Source: Neoarius graeffei
Lineage: Eukaryota; Chordata; Actinopteri; Siluriformes; Ariidae
Direction: 5' to 3'
Assembly: GCF_027579695.1 (NCBI RefSeq)
Contig: NC_083572.1
Coordinates: 12,372,915 to 12,436,914 of the forward strand
DNA length: 64,000 nt
The notes under the pieces were generated by a model. The model did no database searches, was not told the origin of the DNA, and saw nothing but the letters and a program-made list of their open reading frames with translations. The position numbers and the translations under genes are program-made. Positions 33,735 through 45,704 of this stretch are shown here, piece after piece. How positions within the stretch are numbered: the stretch's first letter is position 1; each line of letters starts with the position of its first letter.

Positions 33735-34867
33735 ACTCATCTTCTTGAGCTCTGGAATTTCTCTTGGAGCCATTTCTAAACAACTGCAAATCCCAAGATC
33801 AGTTCAAACAATTGTATCCAAGTTATTGTGGGGTGTAGTCACTTTGCCAAGCCACTTTGCTTCAAGAAAACCCAACTGTCACCCTCAGCTGAAAGGAAAT
33901 TGGTTTGGATGGTCAGGAACAACCTGGGAACCACCATGGCACAGCCCTGCCATGAACTGGAAGCTGATGGATCACTGTCTACAGTTCAGATCACCATGGA
34001 CTAAGAGGCTGCTATCCAATAAATAACCCCCTGCTCCAAAATTGACACCTTCAAGCTTAACTAAAGTTTGAAGTTGAACACACGGACAAAGAAAAAGCCT
34101 TCTGGAGGATAGCTGTGTGGCCAGATGAGACAAAGATTGAGTTGTTTGGCCACAATGACCACCATGTACAGAGGGACACTGTACCAGCTGGTGGTAGGAT
34201 CATCATGCTCTGGGGCTGTTTTGCTGCCAGTGGAACTGGTTCATTGCACAAAGTGGATGGAATAATGAAGAAGGAGGACCACCTCAGAGTTCTTCAGCAT
34301 AAACCATCAGAAACTTGAACACGACTTGGGACTTACAACAGGACAATGAACCCAAACACGCATCAGAGCTGATTGTGGAGGATAAAGCAGGCTAACATTA
34401 AGCTGAAAACAAGTCCTGACTTCAACCCTATTGAAAATATATGGACCGTGCTTATAAGTCGAGTCCATGCCAAGAAAAAAAAATTAATTGAACTCTACCA
34501 ATTCTACCAGGAAGAGTCGTGAAATGTCCAACCAGAATTCTGCCAGAAGCTTGTTCAGGGTAAACAAAAATGTTTGGTCAAGGTGAATCTTGCGAAGTGA
34601 CATTTTACCCAAATATTAGGTGTGCTGTACGTATATTTTTTGACCCTGTATGTTTAATTTTGACCCTGTGTTGATTTCAGAAAACCCAAAGAAAATTAAA
34701 ACTTATACACCGAATTCTAGTGTTTTTTTTAATTAAAGATGTATGCTGTACATTCTGCCACAGAAAAAGAACAGTTCAAAGAAATTACTGAAAGCCCAAA
34801 TATTGCCATGACATTCATATCCAAGATGACATTCATGTCACTGTATGTAAACTTCTGACCACAACTG
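33735..34867 (+). mobile_element. Tc1-like transposon, 5'-truncated sister of 13011
   Basis: Ends with the inverted terminus TAAACTTCTGACCACAACTG at 34867; the other terminus is gone. Transposase remnants in three frames: QIPRSVQTIVSK (33800s), WPDETKIELFGHNDHHVQRD (34118 on), then a stop-ridden end. The catalytic block is not continuous. Confidence 0.88.
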
Positions 34868-35451
34868 TACGTTGCAGATGTCCAAGTTTAAAGCAGGTAG
34901 TTTAACAGAGTAGATCTTGGAGAACAAGATTACATTTGTGCATAATGGAGAAAATGTATGCTGTATTACAAATAGAACTCTTGGGCTTGGGCTCCTGTTT
35001 ACCAAAGGTCAGTGGACTCACATACAGTTCCATCTCTGTGGAAGAGGGCGACTATCATCCCTCTCCCCAAAAAAGTGGTCCCTCAAGAGAACAACGACTA
35101 CAGACCAGTAGCCTTGACTTCTATTGTAGTTAAGTGTCTAGAGAAGTTGATGGTGGGGAAGCTGAAATCAAACCTACAAGGTCAACTAGATCCATATCAG
35201 TTTGCCTATAGAGACAACTGTGGTACTGATGATGCAATTCTGACCATAACACATTCAATCCTGCAACATCTTGAAAATCCTAAGGCTTATGCCAGACTAC
35301 TGTTTGTTGATTTCAGCTCTGCATTTAACACCGTGCAGCCACAAATCCTTCTTAGTAAACTTCAACACATGTCTGTTAATCCATATATCATCAGGTGGTA
35401 CCACTCCTTTTTAACAAACAGGACACAACAGGTCAGAGTGAACCAAACAAC

Positions 35452-35826
35452 ATCTCATCTCATTATCTGTAGCCGCTTTATCCTGTTCTACAGGGTCGCA
35501 GGCAAGCTGGAGCCTATCCCAGCTGACTATGGGCGAAAGGCGGGGTACACCCTGGACAAGTCGCCAGGTCATCACAGGGCTGACACGTAGACACAGACAA
35601 CCATTCACACTCACATTCACACCTACGGTCAATTTAGAGTCACCAGTTAACCTAACCTGCATGTCTTTGGACTGTGGGGGAAACCGGAGCACCCGGAGGA
35701 AACCCACGCGGACACGGGGAGAACATGCAAACTCTGCACAGAAAGCCCCTCGCCGGCCATGGGGCTCGAACCCGGACCTTCTTGCTGTGAGGCGACAGCG
35801 CTAACTACTACACCACCGTGCCGCCC
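35452..35826 (-). mobile_element. SINE, first of a tandem pair in the LINE
   Basis: ACCAAACAACATCTCAT lies before this copy, between the two copies and after the second, giving three copies of one target sequence. Confidence 0.92.
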
Positions 35827-35837
35827 ACCAAACAACA

Positions 35838-36220
35838 TCTCATCTCATCTCATTTCATTATCTCTAGCCGCTTTATCCTTCTACAGGGTCGCAGGCAAGC
35901 TGGAGCCTATCCCAGCTGACTACGGGCGAAAGGCGGGGTACACCCTGGACAAGTCGCCAGGTCATCACAGGGCTGACACATAGACACAGACAACCATTCA
36001 CACTCACATTCACACCTACGGTCAATTTAGAGTCACCAGTTAACCTAACCCGCATGTCTTTGGACTGTGGGGGAAACCGGAGCACCCGGAGGAAACCCAC
36101 GCGGACACGGGGAGAACATGCAAACTCCACACAGAAAGGCCCTCGCCGGCCACGGGGCTCGAACCCAGGACCTTCTTGCTGTGAGGCGACAGCGCTAACC
36201 ACTACACCACCGTGCCGCCC
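35838..36220 (-). mobile_element. SINE, second of a tandem pair in the LINE
   Basis: Close to, but not identical with, its neighbour: they differ for example in TTTATCCTTCTACAG against TTTATCCTGTTCTACAG. Two separate insertions at one site, rather than a very recent duplication, fit best. Confidence 0.92.
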
Positions 36221-37076
36221 ACCAAACAACATCTCATTTAAAAAAAAACAATAAGTACGGGAGTCCCTCAAGGTTGCGTGAGTTCTCCCCCCTTGTTCAC
36301 AGCATACACAAATGATTGCATTAGTAGACACCCTACTGTTTAATTTGCTAAATTTTCTGATGACAGTGCCATCTTGTGTCTGTTAGATGGGGATCTAAAC
36401 ACCTCTGTCTATAAGCAAGCGGTACATAGGTTCGTGCAGTGGTGTGAGGAGCACCACCTCACTGTAAATGTGAAAAAAAAACAGAAGAAATGGTCTTTGA
36501 CCCCAGTCATGTAGGAGACCACATTCCATTACTCATTTTTGATACCAATATTGCTCAGGTTGACTCTTACAAATATTTGGGTGCTTACTTTGATAACAAT
36601 CTGTCCTGGAATGTTCATGTTAATAATGTGTGTACTAGGATCCAGCAGAGACTACACTTTTTATGTAGACTCAGGGTGTTTAGTGTTCAACAGAGGATAA
36701 TGTTACTTTTTTATCGTGCTGTTGTTGAGAGTGTACTACGCTATGCAATCACTGTTTGGTTTGGAAATCTAACAGTAAGAGTAAAGTCCCAAATCAACAG
36801 ATTGACCCGCTCTGCACTGAAAGTAGTGGGGGTGAGGGATCACCCCACCCTCCAAGCAACATATGAAGAATCTGTACTCAGGCAGGCCAGGAAAATAATT
36901 GAGGACCCATCACATGTTTTGAACCCAGAGTATGAGCTGCTACCCTCTGGCAGGCGATACAGAGTCCCAGTTAAAAACAAAAAAAGGTTTTTGAACAGGT
37001 ATAAGTTCTCTTTTATTCCAATGTCTGTGAACTTATTGAACTCACGTCGTTAACAAACTACCAGTCTTGTAATGCT

Positions 37077-37099
37077 ATGTATGTATGTATGTATGTATG
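37077..37099. repeat. (TATG)n microsatellite
   Basis: About five TATG units in the LINE 3' UTR. Confidence 0.85.
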
Positions 37100-37340
37100 G
37101 GGCCGCACTAGGTATGCACTTTAAGTACACACTTTATGCATCTCTACGATGGCACTTTATGTCTTTTTTTTTTTGTGTGTGTTATGCAGCAGCTATGTGT
37201 ATGTCCAAGACAAATTTCCCTCGGGACGAATAAAAAGAATCTTGAATCTTGAACTATTGAACTTGGTAGTGATAGAACAACATCCATTTATTGTTACACT
37301 GAAAGTTGTGGAACATCCAAAAAACAAGCTAGTTCCTGTT

Positions 37341-37531
37341 ATTACATTGTACGCATTTAGCAGACGCTCTTATCCAGAGCGACGTACAACATACCCAGAG
37401 CAGCCTGGAGAGCAGTTGAGTTAGATGCCTTGCTCAAGGGCACTTTAGCCATTCCTGCTGTTCCAGGGAATCAAACCAGCAACATTTAGGTCCCAAAGCT
37501 GCTTCTCTAACCTTAAGGCCATGGCTTCCCC
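37341..37531 (-). mobile_element. Small tRNA-derived SINE with L2-like tail, inverted
   Basis: The reverse complement begins GGGGAAGCCATGGCCTTAAGG and ends CTCTGGATAAGAGCGTCTGC, as at 16670. The middle carries AAGTGCCCTTGAGCAAGGC, a motif shared with the variant SINE at 14105. Confidence 0.85.
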
Positions 37532-37566
37532 ATGTAATGTAATATTGATTGTTATCACTTACACTG

Positions 37567-37951
37567 GGCGGCATGGTGGTGTAGTGGTTAGCGCTGTCGC
37601 CTCACAGCAAGAAGGTCCGGGTTCGAGCCCTGTGGCCGGTGAGGGCCTTTCTGTGCGGAGTTTGCATGTTCTCCCCGTGTCCGCGTGGGTTTCCTCCGGG
37701 TGCTCCGGTTTCCCCCACAGTCCAAAGACATGCAGGTTAGGTTAACTGGTGACTCTAAATTGACCGTAGGTGTGAATGTGAGTGTGAATGGTTGTCTGTG
37801 TCTATGTGTCAGCCCTGTGATGACCTGGCGACTTGTCCAGGGTGTACCCCGCCTTTCGCCCGTAGTCAGCTGGGATAGGCTCCAGCTTGCCTGCGACCCT
37901 GTAGAAGGATAAAGCGGCTAGAGATAATGTGATGTGTGTGTGTGAGATGAG
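37567..37951 (+). mobile_element. SINE abutting a Tc1 end
   Basis: Duplication ATCACTTACACTG at 37554-37566 and 37952-37964. The right copy contains the first bases of the Tc1 terminus, so the SINE arrived after the Tc1. Confidence 0.93.
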
Positions 37952-38842
37952 ATCACTTACACTGCCCTGCAAAAAAAAAAAGTCGCACACTCTAATATTT
38001 GTCTGGACCGCCTTTAGCTTTGATTACAGCATGCATTCGACGTGGTATTGTTTTGATAAACTTATGCAACGTCACAACATTAATATCAGTCCAAAGTTGA
38101 ATTAATTTTTCACTGAGATCTCGTGTTGAGGATGGGGGAGTCGAACCACTGAGTAAAGTCTTCTCCCGCACATCCCAAAGATTCTCAATGGGTACAAGGT
38201 CAAGACTCTGTGGTGGCCAATTCATGTGTGAAAATGATTCCTCATGCTCCCTGACCCACTCTTTCACCTTAATTTTACGTCCGTGCCATCAGGGAAGAAA
38301 AAAATCCATTGATCTGATAATAACCTGGCCATTCAGTACATTCAGGTCGTCAGCTGACTCCATTTTATTGCCCCATAATGTTACCAAGCCTCGACCTGAC
38401 CAACTGAAACAACCCCAGATCATAACGCTGTCTCCAGAGGCTTGTACAGTGGCCACTATGCATGATGGGTGCATCTCTTCATGGGCTTCCCTTCTTACCT
38501 TGATGCGCCTATCACTCTGGAATAGGGTCAATCTGGACTCATCAGACCACATGACCTTTTCCATTGCTCCAGAGTCCAATCTTTATGCTCCCTAGCACAG
38601 TGATTCCCAACCACTGTGCCGCGGCACATTAGTGTGCCGTGAGAGATCATCAGGTGTACCGTGGGACATTATCCAATTTCACTTAATTGTTCTGAAAATT
38701 ATTTATTTATTGCAAATTATTTGTCTTCGTTCTTCTATGCCAGCGACGTACCGTATGGACCCTTTTCACGTGACGTCACGACAAACGCGGCCGCCATTTT
38801 GGACGTGTACTACCAGTAGTTTACCACAGCCAACATTGAGGA

Positions 38843-39032
38843 ATGGCAGCAAAGAAAGTGTTTATTTTCAGCAAGACTTCCATCATGCCACTATATTGTT
38901 GTGCACCTGGATGTAGTAACCATCAACAAACAAGGCAAGGGTTATCATTTTATCGGATCCCGGTAGATGCTGACCGACGGAGAAGATGGATAGCGACATA
39001 CCAACGCTTGTGCAGTGACCACTTTGTTGGAG
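38843..39032 (+). pseudogene. THAP zinc-finger exon of a transposon protein
   Basis: Starts MAAKKVFIFSKTSIMPLYCC and continues APGCSNHQQTRQGLSFYRIP, WIATYQ and RLCSDHFVGG, then a GTAAGA donor. The C2CH pattern (Cys-x-x-x-Cys, then Cys-x-x-His) and the SFYRIP and CSDHFVGG motifs are those of THAP DNA-binding domains. The stretch between W and CSDHF is about ten residues shorter than usual, suggesting a deletion. No downstream catalytic exon is left. Confidence 0.8.
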
Positions 39033-39235
39033 GTAAGACGAATAAAATTAGCCAGAAAAGGCATTACATTGCTGTTAGCATTCTGTGGCGGCGAGTGTGT
39101 AACCAAATAGGCTAAAATAACCCATTGTAACCTCTTTGTTCTTCTGTAGTAGCTATTAGCTAACGACATTAGCTAGCGTTGTGTTCCTTGGCTGTTGGTA
39201 GACTGTAGGACAGATCAGAGGCAGTGTCCTACAAA

Positions 39236-39601
39236 CAGCGCTTAATTTGAGGGGGAGCAAGCAGGAGCGTGCTCCGAAACCTCGGGCGTTGGCTCCGGCA
39301 GCTATTTACACTGGATCCGGTGATCCGACACCTCTTTTGACTATGTAAAAAAAACAAAAAAAACAAATAATTAAATAAAAAAATGCAAGTTTATTTAGTG
39401 TTAATGTCTGATTTTGATATCTGTCTTGTTGGTGATTTCTCTCATGAAACGACATCCACAAAATATCTGCAGATGAACTTAATTTGCAGTGTTATTACAA
39501 AACATGCCCAGAAGCGCAGCGCCGCGCCCCCTCTTTTTTTCCGCACCAGAGCCGCTCATCCTCTGCGCTCCGAGACCTCCCACTTTACAAATTAAGCACT
39601 G
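39236..39601 (+). mobile_element. Small hAT MITE, innermost of the nest
   Basis: Perfect 8 bp duplication CCTACAAA (39228-39235 and 39602-39609). Termini CAGCGCTTAATTTG and CAAATTAAGCACTG are inverted. No coding sequence. Confidence 0.9.
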
Positions 39602-40432
39602 CCTACAAATAAGTGTTCAAAATAAGAGGAATGTATTTGTCTCTTAAATCCAGGCCGTTCCCTGTAATCTGTAACAACGGTTGGAGAAAGTAATGGCAAA
39701 TAGTGAGTGCACAAACCATAGAAGGTAAACTGTACAGAGCGCCAGGGCAGTGTGATGGTATGTCTACTTTTAGATTGTGTTAGCTTATCAATGAACACAC
39801 TCGTCACTCGACGAGTTTCACGTCTTTACGACGGATACTTAAATGTGTGTTAGGTATTATTGTTGCAGTCTAAGCAGTCATTGTAGCAGCTAGATGAGCG
39901 AGAACCGAAAGGGTCTGTGCCATAAACCGTTATTTCTGTACGGCGTTGCTAATGTGTCGTTACTGTTGTTATTTCTCCCTCTGCTCGCCCTGTAAATGCC
40001 CTACGTCGCTGGATAGCGAAGGTGTTTTCTGCATCTTGCTCCTTTTTCTTGTATGTTCTCCGTTTGTCGCCTTCCTCGCATTCAAACCAATTCGAGCCGA
40101 AGTCCGCTACATGTCCAAAATGGTGGTCGCGTTTACGAAGGTCACGTGACTGAAAAGGGTCTATAGTGACTGGCAGAACAATTAAATACTCTTCCAATAG
40201 ATGGCAGCAGGTAGCTAATTAACCTGTGTATCTACCTGTTGCCATTCAAACAATAGAATTAGTAATGCTTCGGGTGTGACAGCGGTGATAGCGATAGATA
40301 AATATTTGAAAAGAAAAAGTACACAATCCAAACTGGGCCCTGGAGAAAATTCTGACCCAGATGAAAGCAAAAAAGGTGATTTTCCACAACCTATCTATGC
40401 AAGCTGGGCTTTTCAAGCATGACTGCTATAAA

Positions 40433-42112
40433 CATGGGTGCAAGTTTTCCGGCATGTGCCGGAAGCTCAGTTTTTTTCGGTTTTCCAAATCGTGTAAATC
40501 CGTTGAGATTTTCGGGGGGAGGGGGTATAGGGGTGGCCCTCTCACTGTCTCACTCTCAGCGTATTACCAGGTTACCGCGGTACAGTCTCTGCACGAGACA
40601 AATCTTTTCATCTCGTCTTCGCCACAAACCTCATTCAATTTATACGCCGCTCACCAACGAGCGGTCCTGACTAGCCCGTTGTTTCACGGTGTTATACATG
40701 TGTGATATCATGTTTCACGCACGCAGCACGTTGTTCGACCAAATCAACACAGCTATTCCCATGAGTCGCCGTTTCTTTTGGTGCAAGTTAGAACGGTGCT
40801 TTTGACTGGCTCACTGTTAGCTGTTGTCCAATGAAACTTCAGCTTTTATAATAAGCCTTATTTCGCTTCCCTCCCTTGTGACAGATCAACGTGCTTTGCT
40901 TCTGGTTGCTGATCAAAATGTCAAAATGAAGTTTTTATCGGAAGGCTCCAATACAATAATAATTTTGAAATTAATGATATTGGCCCGGGCGGCACGGTGG
41001 TGTAGTGGTTAGTGCTGTCGCCTCACAGCAAGAAGGTCCGGGTTTGAGCCCCTTGGCCGGCGAGGGCCTTTCTGTGCGGAGTTTGCATGTTCTCCCCGTG
41101 TCCACGTGGGTTTCCTCCGGGTGCTCCGGTTTCCCCCACAGTCCATAGACATGCAGGTTAGGTTAACTGGTGACTCTAAATTGACCGTGAGTGTGAATGG
41201 TTGTCTGTGTGTCTGTGTCAGCCCTGTGATGACCTGGCGACTTGTCCAGGGTGTACCCCGCCTTTCGCCCGTAGTCAGCTGGGATAGGCTCAAGCTTGCC
41301 TGCGACCCTGTAGAACAGGATAAAGCGGCTAGAGATAATGAGATGAGATGAGATATTGGCCCTGCACTTTTCTGATTTTTGTGCTATGTAGTAATAAGTG
41401 AATTCAAAACATTTATTGGTGATTTAAATTGTCATCTGATATTGTGTGATGTGCAAATGCAATGTGCTTTCTTCTAGAATTGAAATTATTCATCACAAGT
41501 ATCTGCTTTTATAAACATGTTTTTTTTTTTACATTTGATTACCTTTCAGTTATTAAATAAAAGTAAGGTAGGTCTTGAAATACGTTTTTTAGCTTTTTTA
41601 TCATCTTTTCTAATGTGGTTGATCGGTTGAAAAGTCATTTGTAGTCAGTAATGGATTATAAAATATAGATATTTTTGTATATGGAAAAAGCTGAATCTTG
41701 TTATTTGCTAAAATCCAGGAGTTTCTGAGGACATCAAGACATGTGGCCCCTTAATTTTAACTCAAGCTGTGTATATATTGTAAAAAAGGTATCTCAGCAA
41801 AAGCATATTAAAAATGGTTGTTTCAACATTTAAATTAGTAGTTGCTAGATGTTTTGAAATATCAAGCCTTGTACTTGAAATATTGTTATTTCAGATGAAT
41901 TGATGAATGTATTAAACATTTGATGTGAATATGCAAATCATATAACTATTAATATTATAAATGATTGCATGAGAGACAACCATTTTAACTTGTAATTTAA
42001 TTTTTTTTTCGAGCCCTAAGGGGGGCTCACCCCCCTTTGTAACCCCCCCGCCATGCATGTCTGACTTTGTCAGACTTTTCAGGTTTTTGAAAATTTTATA
42101 CTTGCACCCATG
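40433..42112 (+). mobile_element. TIR element CATGGGTGCAAG, inside the hAT
   Basis: Ends CATGGGTGCAAG and CTTGCACCCATG are exact inverted copies, flanked by TATAAA on both sides. A SINE at 40987 splits it. Interior includes GAGCCCTAAGGGGGGCTCACC near 42011. No transposase recognised. Confidence 0.75.
40987..41351 (+). mobile_element. SINE inside the TIR element
   Basis: Flanked by GATATTGGCCC (40976-40986 and 41352-41362). Confidence 0.93.
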
Positions 42113-42265
42113 TATAAAAACTAAAAAAGGAGAGTGACTCAGAGCTGTTGAAGATCTTCGTGTGTGTCTTTCTTCAATTCCTACAAGTATATCAGCTTTG
42201 TGTTCAAGTAAACAGGCCCAGGTTTCCCACTAAGGAAATTGTGAGTAAATTGAGACGAGATTATC

Positions 42266-42269
<4 letters not shown>

Positions 42270-42347
<78 letters not shown>

Positions 42348-42349
42348 TT
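42270..42349. repeat. (TA)n/(CA)n microsatellite
   Basis: About 33 TA units followed by CA units, near the right end of the hAT. Confidence 0.95.
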
Positions 42350-43634
42350 TTTGTGATGTTTTTGTTGGTGGTGTGCCGTGGGATTTTTCAAATGTAAAAT
42401 ATGTGCCGTGGCTCAAGAAAGGTTGGGAAACACTGACCTAGCAAATCGAAGCCCTTTCTTATGATTAGTTTCACTAACAAGTGTCTTTTTTTATGATCAC
42501 ACAGCTGTTTAGTCCCAATCCTGTGAGTTCTCGTCGCATTGTGCATGTGGAAATGCTCTTAATTTCACTATTAAACACAGCCGTGAGTTTTATTGTTGAT
42601 TCTTTTTATGATTCGACTTCACCAAGCATTTAAGTGATCGTAGTCAGGATCTTTTTCCAACCACATTTTTTCCACGAAGTTGACAGTTCACAACTATGCT
42701 TCCTGGTTTTCAAAATTTGTTTGACAGTTCTTAACACAGTTCCACTAATTTCAGTAATCTCCTTCGTTGTTTTCTTTGCTTGATGCAGGCCAATAGTTTG
42801 ACCTTCTGAAACACAGTAACATCTTTTCCATGAGCACGGGATCCATCTTCCAACATGTTTGTTTAAGAAATGAGAAGCTACTCACTGCATCAGTTAGGGT
42901 TAAAAGAATAGTTGTAGCTGAAACACATGAATCACTACAGTAATTATCCAATCAAAGGCTCTTAGGTATTTGCTTATATAAATCCAAATGGCGACTTTTT
43001 TTTTTGGCCGGTCAGTGTACATTATCAGCTCTAAACAATCTTTCTTTCACCATGCCTCTTGAAGTTAACAAAAGAAACATGTCGCTTATTATGTTGCCAA
43101 GAAACCACAAAACACAAAATCCTCTGTCTTGAAAACTTTGCCATGAAGCGAAAAAAAAAAAAAATTACAGCTTTTCCTTGAACTGTTCCAAAGCACAGAC
43201 ACTGGAAACTCCTTCCAAGAGTGATAAATAAACATCTGCTCACAGATGTCTTCACTATATCAACAATTACATCTTTCTTTTATTTGTTTATATGCATCAT
43301 CCACCATACAAGTGTCTTAGTATAGAAATGATAACATATTCTAACGAGTGCGTTAATTTAAACCTGCCATTTGAATTACAAACAATCTACCGTTCGAGCT
43401 GCTGTTTCTCAGCGACCGGTCAGAACTGAGAATTCAGCAGTGCTGTGGTATCGAATAATATAATGCATTGTAATGTTTCCTGAATACAAATCATCACCCC
43501 ATCCATTCTCTGTTCTGGAGTTTGCTGTATATTTGGCTTTCAGGAGCTGTGAAAGCAGCTGGATTGTGTTCAGACTATTTCTGTAAATGTGCTGCAGACG
43601 TGGAGGTTTAAGTTTGTGATTTGAAGTGCAGTTA

Positions 43635-44650
43635 CAGTGGTGCTTGAAAGTTTGTGAACCCTTAAGAATTTTCTATATTTCTGCATAAATATGACCTAAA
43701 GCATCATCAGATTTTCACACAAGTCCTGAAAGTAGATCAAGAGAACCCAGTTAAACAAATGAGACAAAAATATTATACTTGTTCATTTCTTTATTGAGGA
43801 AAATGATCCAATATTACATATCTATGAGTGGCAAAAGTATGTGAACCTCTAGGATTAGCAGTTAATTTGAAGGTGAAATTACAGTCAGGTGTTTTCAATC
43901 AACGGGATGACAATCAGGTGTGAGTGGGCACCCTGTTTTATTGAACCTTATCCCATCTGTGAAACATGGTGGTGGTAGTATCATGGTTTGGGCCTGTTTT
44001 TTTTGCATCTGGGCCAGGATGCCTTGTCATCATTGATGGAACAATAAATTCTGAATTATACCAGCGAATTCTAAAGGAAAATGTCAGGACATCTGTCCAT
44101 GAACTGAATCTTAATAAAAGGTGGGTCATGCAGCAAGACAACGACCCTAAACACACAAGTCGTTCTATCAAAGAATGGTTCAAGAAGAATAAAGTTCATG
44201 TTTTGGAATGGCCAAGTCAAAGTCCTGACCTTAATCCAATCGAAATGTTGTGGAAGGACCTGAAGCGAGCAGTTCATGTGAGGAAACCCACCAACATCCC
44301 AGAGTTGAAGCTGTTCTGTATGGAGGAATGGGCTAAAATTCCTCCAAGCCGGTGTGCAGGACTGATCAACAGTTACTGGAAACATTTAGTTGCGGTTATT
44401 GCTGCACAAGGGGGTCACACTAGATACTGAAAGCAAAGGTTCAAATACTTTTGCCACTCACGCATATGTAATCTTGGATCATTTTCCTCAATAAATAAAT
44501 GACCAAGTATAATATTTTTGTCTCATTTGTTTAACTGGGTTCTCTTTATCTACTTTTAGGACTTGTGTGAAAATTTGTTGATGTTTTAGGTCATATTTAT
44601 GCAGAAATATAGAAAATTCTAAAGGGCTCACAAACTTTCAAGCACCATTG
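43635..44650 (+). mobile_element. Tc1-like transposon, CAGTGGTGCTTGAAAG family, internally deleted
   Basis: Inverted ends CAGTGGTGCTTGAAAG and CTTTCAAGCACCATTG next to TA. Compared with the copy at 51831, about 600 bp are missing after CACCCTGTTTTATT (near 43945), which removes the N-terminal half of the transposase. Confidence 0.93.
43966..44430 (+). pseudogene. Tc1-like transposase, C-terminal half
   Basis: Keeps the second and third catalytic residues (VMQQDNDPKHTS and SPDLNPIEMLW) and ends AVIAAQGGHTRY. The DNA-binding domains and first catalytic Asp are deleted, so it cannot act as a transposase. Confidence 0.92.
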
Positions 44651-45343
44651 TACATGTAAGAAGATAACTGTGAGCCTTCTCAGTATACTGAATTAACATA
44701 AATAAACCATGCATATCTTTGTTGAGCCTGAGAGGTTTTCCGAAACCATAAAGAAGACGATTGTTATGTAATAACAGTATCTGTTCTGTTGTTCTCCCTT
44801 CCACAAGCCTGAGATCTATTTATGTTTCCATTTCTGATGCCTCTCTCTGCGTCGTTGTGTTCTTTTGTCCCGTTTTATCCTCCTACTCTCTAATTTCTAT
44901 TTCAAAGACCTCCTTCGTTGTCTTTAGTCTTTTGCTGCAGGCTAGATCTATACATTCTTGCAAAGTCTCCCCCAACTTCCTCCTCCTCCTCTTCTTGTTG
45001 CTTTAATGTGTGAGGAAGAGTCTGGAAAAACCCAGTGCCCACAGCTGCAGTGTGCATCATCACAAAGACATTGTCACAATGGGAAACGAAACCCCACAGA
45101 GTTGAGATGAAGGTTGTGAGGGATAAACAGAAAGGGAATGAACTAAACATAAGAAAAGCTCTCTAGTAAGATCTTTTTCATACAGATTACTTGTGCTTCT
45201 GAAAGAGTCATCAACCAGCCACCATGCTCTCATTATGGTGTCTCTGGAAAAGTCAGTTTCAATAAAATACACAATAAACACAGAATTAACATTTGCGGTT
45301 TCCTTTTGGGCTCAAACAAAATTGGTCAAAATGAGTTTAACAC
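44651..45343. other. No gene seen
   Basis: Only a pyrimidine-rich patch (CTTCCTCCTCCTCCTCTTC near 44978). Confidence 0.4.
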
Positions 45344-45704
45344 CTCATCTCATTAACTCTAGCCGCTTTATCCTGTTCTACAGGGTCGCAGGCAAGCTGG
45401 AGCCTATCCCAGCTGACTACGGGCGAAAGGCGGGGTACACCCTGGACAAGTCGCCAGGTCATCACAGGGCTGACACATAGACACAGACAACCATTCACAC
45501 CTACAGTCAATTTAGAGTCACTAGTTAACCTAACCTGCATGTCTTTGGACTGTGGGGGAAACCGGAGCACCCGGAGGAAACCCACGCGGACACGGGGAGA
45601 ACATGCAAACTCCGCACAGAAAGGCCCTCGCCGGCCACGGGGCTCGAACCTGGACCTTCTTGCTGTGAGACAACAGCGCTAACCACTACACCACCGTGCC
45701 GCCC
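45344..45704 (-). mobile_element. SINE
   Basis: Flanked by GAGTTTAACAC (45333-45343 and 45705-45715). Confidence 0.93.

Larger units (their letters stand above)
35010..37255 (+). mobile_element. Rex1/CR1-like LINE reverse transcriptase, interrupted by two SINEs
   Basis: The first part (35012-35450) reads NDYRPVALTSIVVKCLEKLM, DPYQFAYRDNCGTDDAI and LLFVDFSSAFNTVQP. After the SINEs the domain resumes with GVPQGCVSSPLLFTAYTN, then FSDDSAILCLLDGD (the YxDD-type active site in its FSDD form). It continues as VDSYKYLGAYFDNNLSW in an open frame to TAA near 37053. The 3' end has GACAAATTTCCCTCGGGACG and an AATCTTGAATCTTG repeat, as in fish Rex1-like LINEs. The clade name is from memory. Confidence 0.85.
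38757..40162 (+). mobile_element. THAP-type DNA element, inside the hAT
   Basis: Termini GGACCCTTTTCACGTGAC and GTCACGTGACTGAAAAGGGTCT are inverted, with CGGCCGCCATTTTGGAC again inverted just inside. It is flanked by AT at both ends (38755-38756 and 40163-40164). A 2 bp AT duplication with a THAP-bearing exon would fit ISL2EU-type elements; P or Kolobok types are alternatives. Confidence 0.7.
38598..42435 (+). mobile_element. hAT element inserted in the Tc1, itself loaded with insertions
   Basis: 8 bp duplication CCCTAGCA / ACCTAGCA (one mismatch) at 38590-38597 and 42436-42443. The termini CAGTGATTCCCAACC and GGTTGGGAAACACTG are inverted copies. A short piece of possible coding sequence remains near 40312 (KRKSTQSKLGPGENSDPDES). 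Two further elements sit inside. Confidence 0.85.
37959..43018 (-). mobile_element. Tc1-like transposon split by a 3.8 kb nest
   Basis: Left terminus TACACTGCCCTGC plus an A run and AGTCGC; right terminus GCGAC, a T run and GGCCGGTCAGTGTA. These are imperfect inverted repeats. Transposase remnants on the minus strand: MWSDESRLTLFQSD (about 38560) and [19 protein letters not shown] (about 38220), with the middle catalytic block damaged. The host sequence is interrupted at 38597 and resumes at 42436. Confidence 0.85.

Noticed and set aside
39946-40149. Hydrophobic 67-codon frame in the THAP-type element
   Set aside because: No match to a known domain, and it overlaps the inverted 3' terminus of the transposon; best seen as chance.
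37992-43018. A CRISPR-like or defence-island interpretation of the repeat clusters
   Set aside because: Repeats are transposon termini, SINEs and microsatellites in a vertebrate genome; there are no regular direct repeats with unique spacers and no prokaryotic genes.
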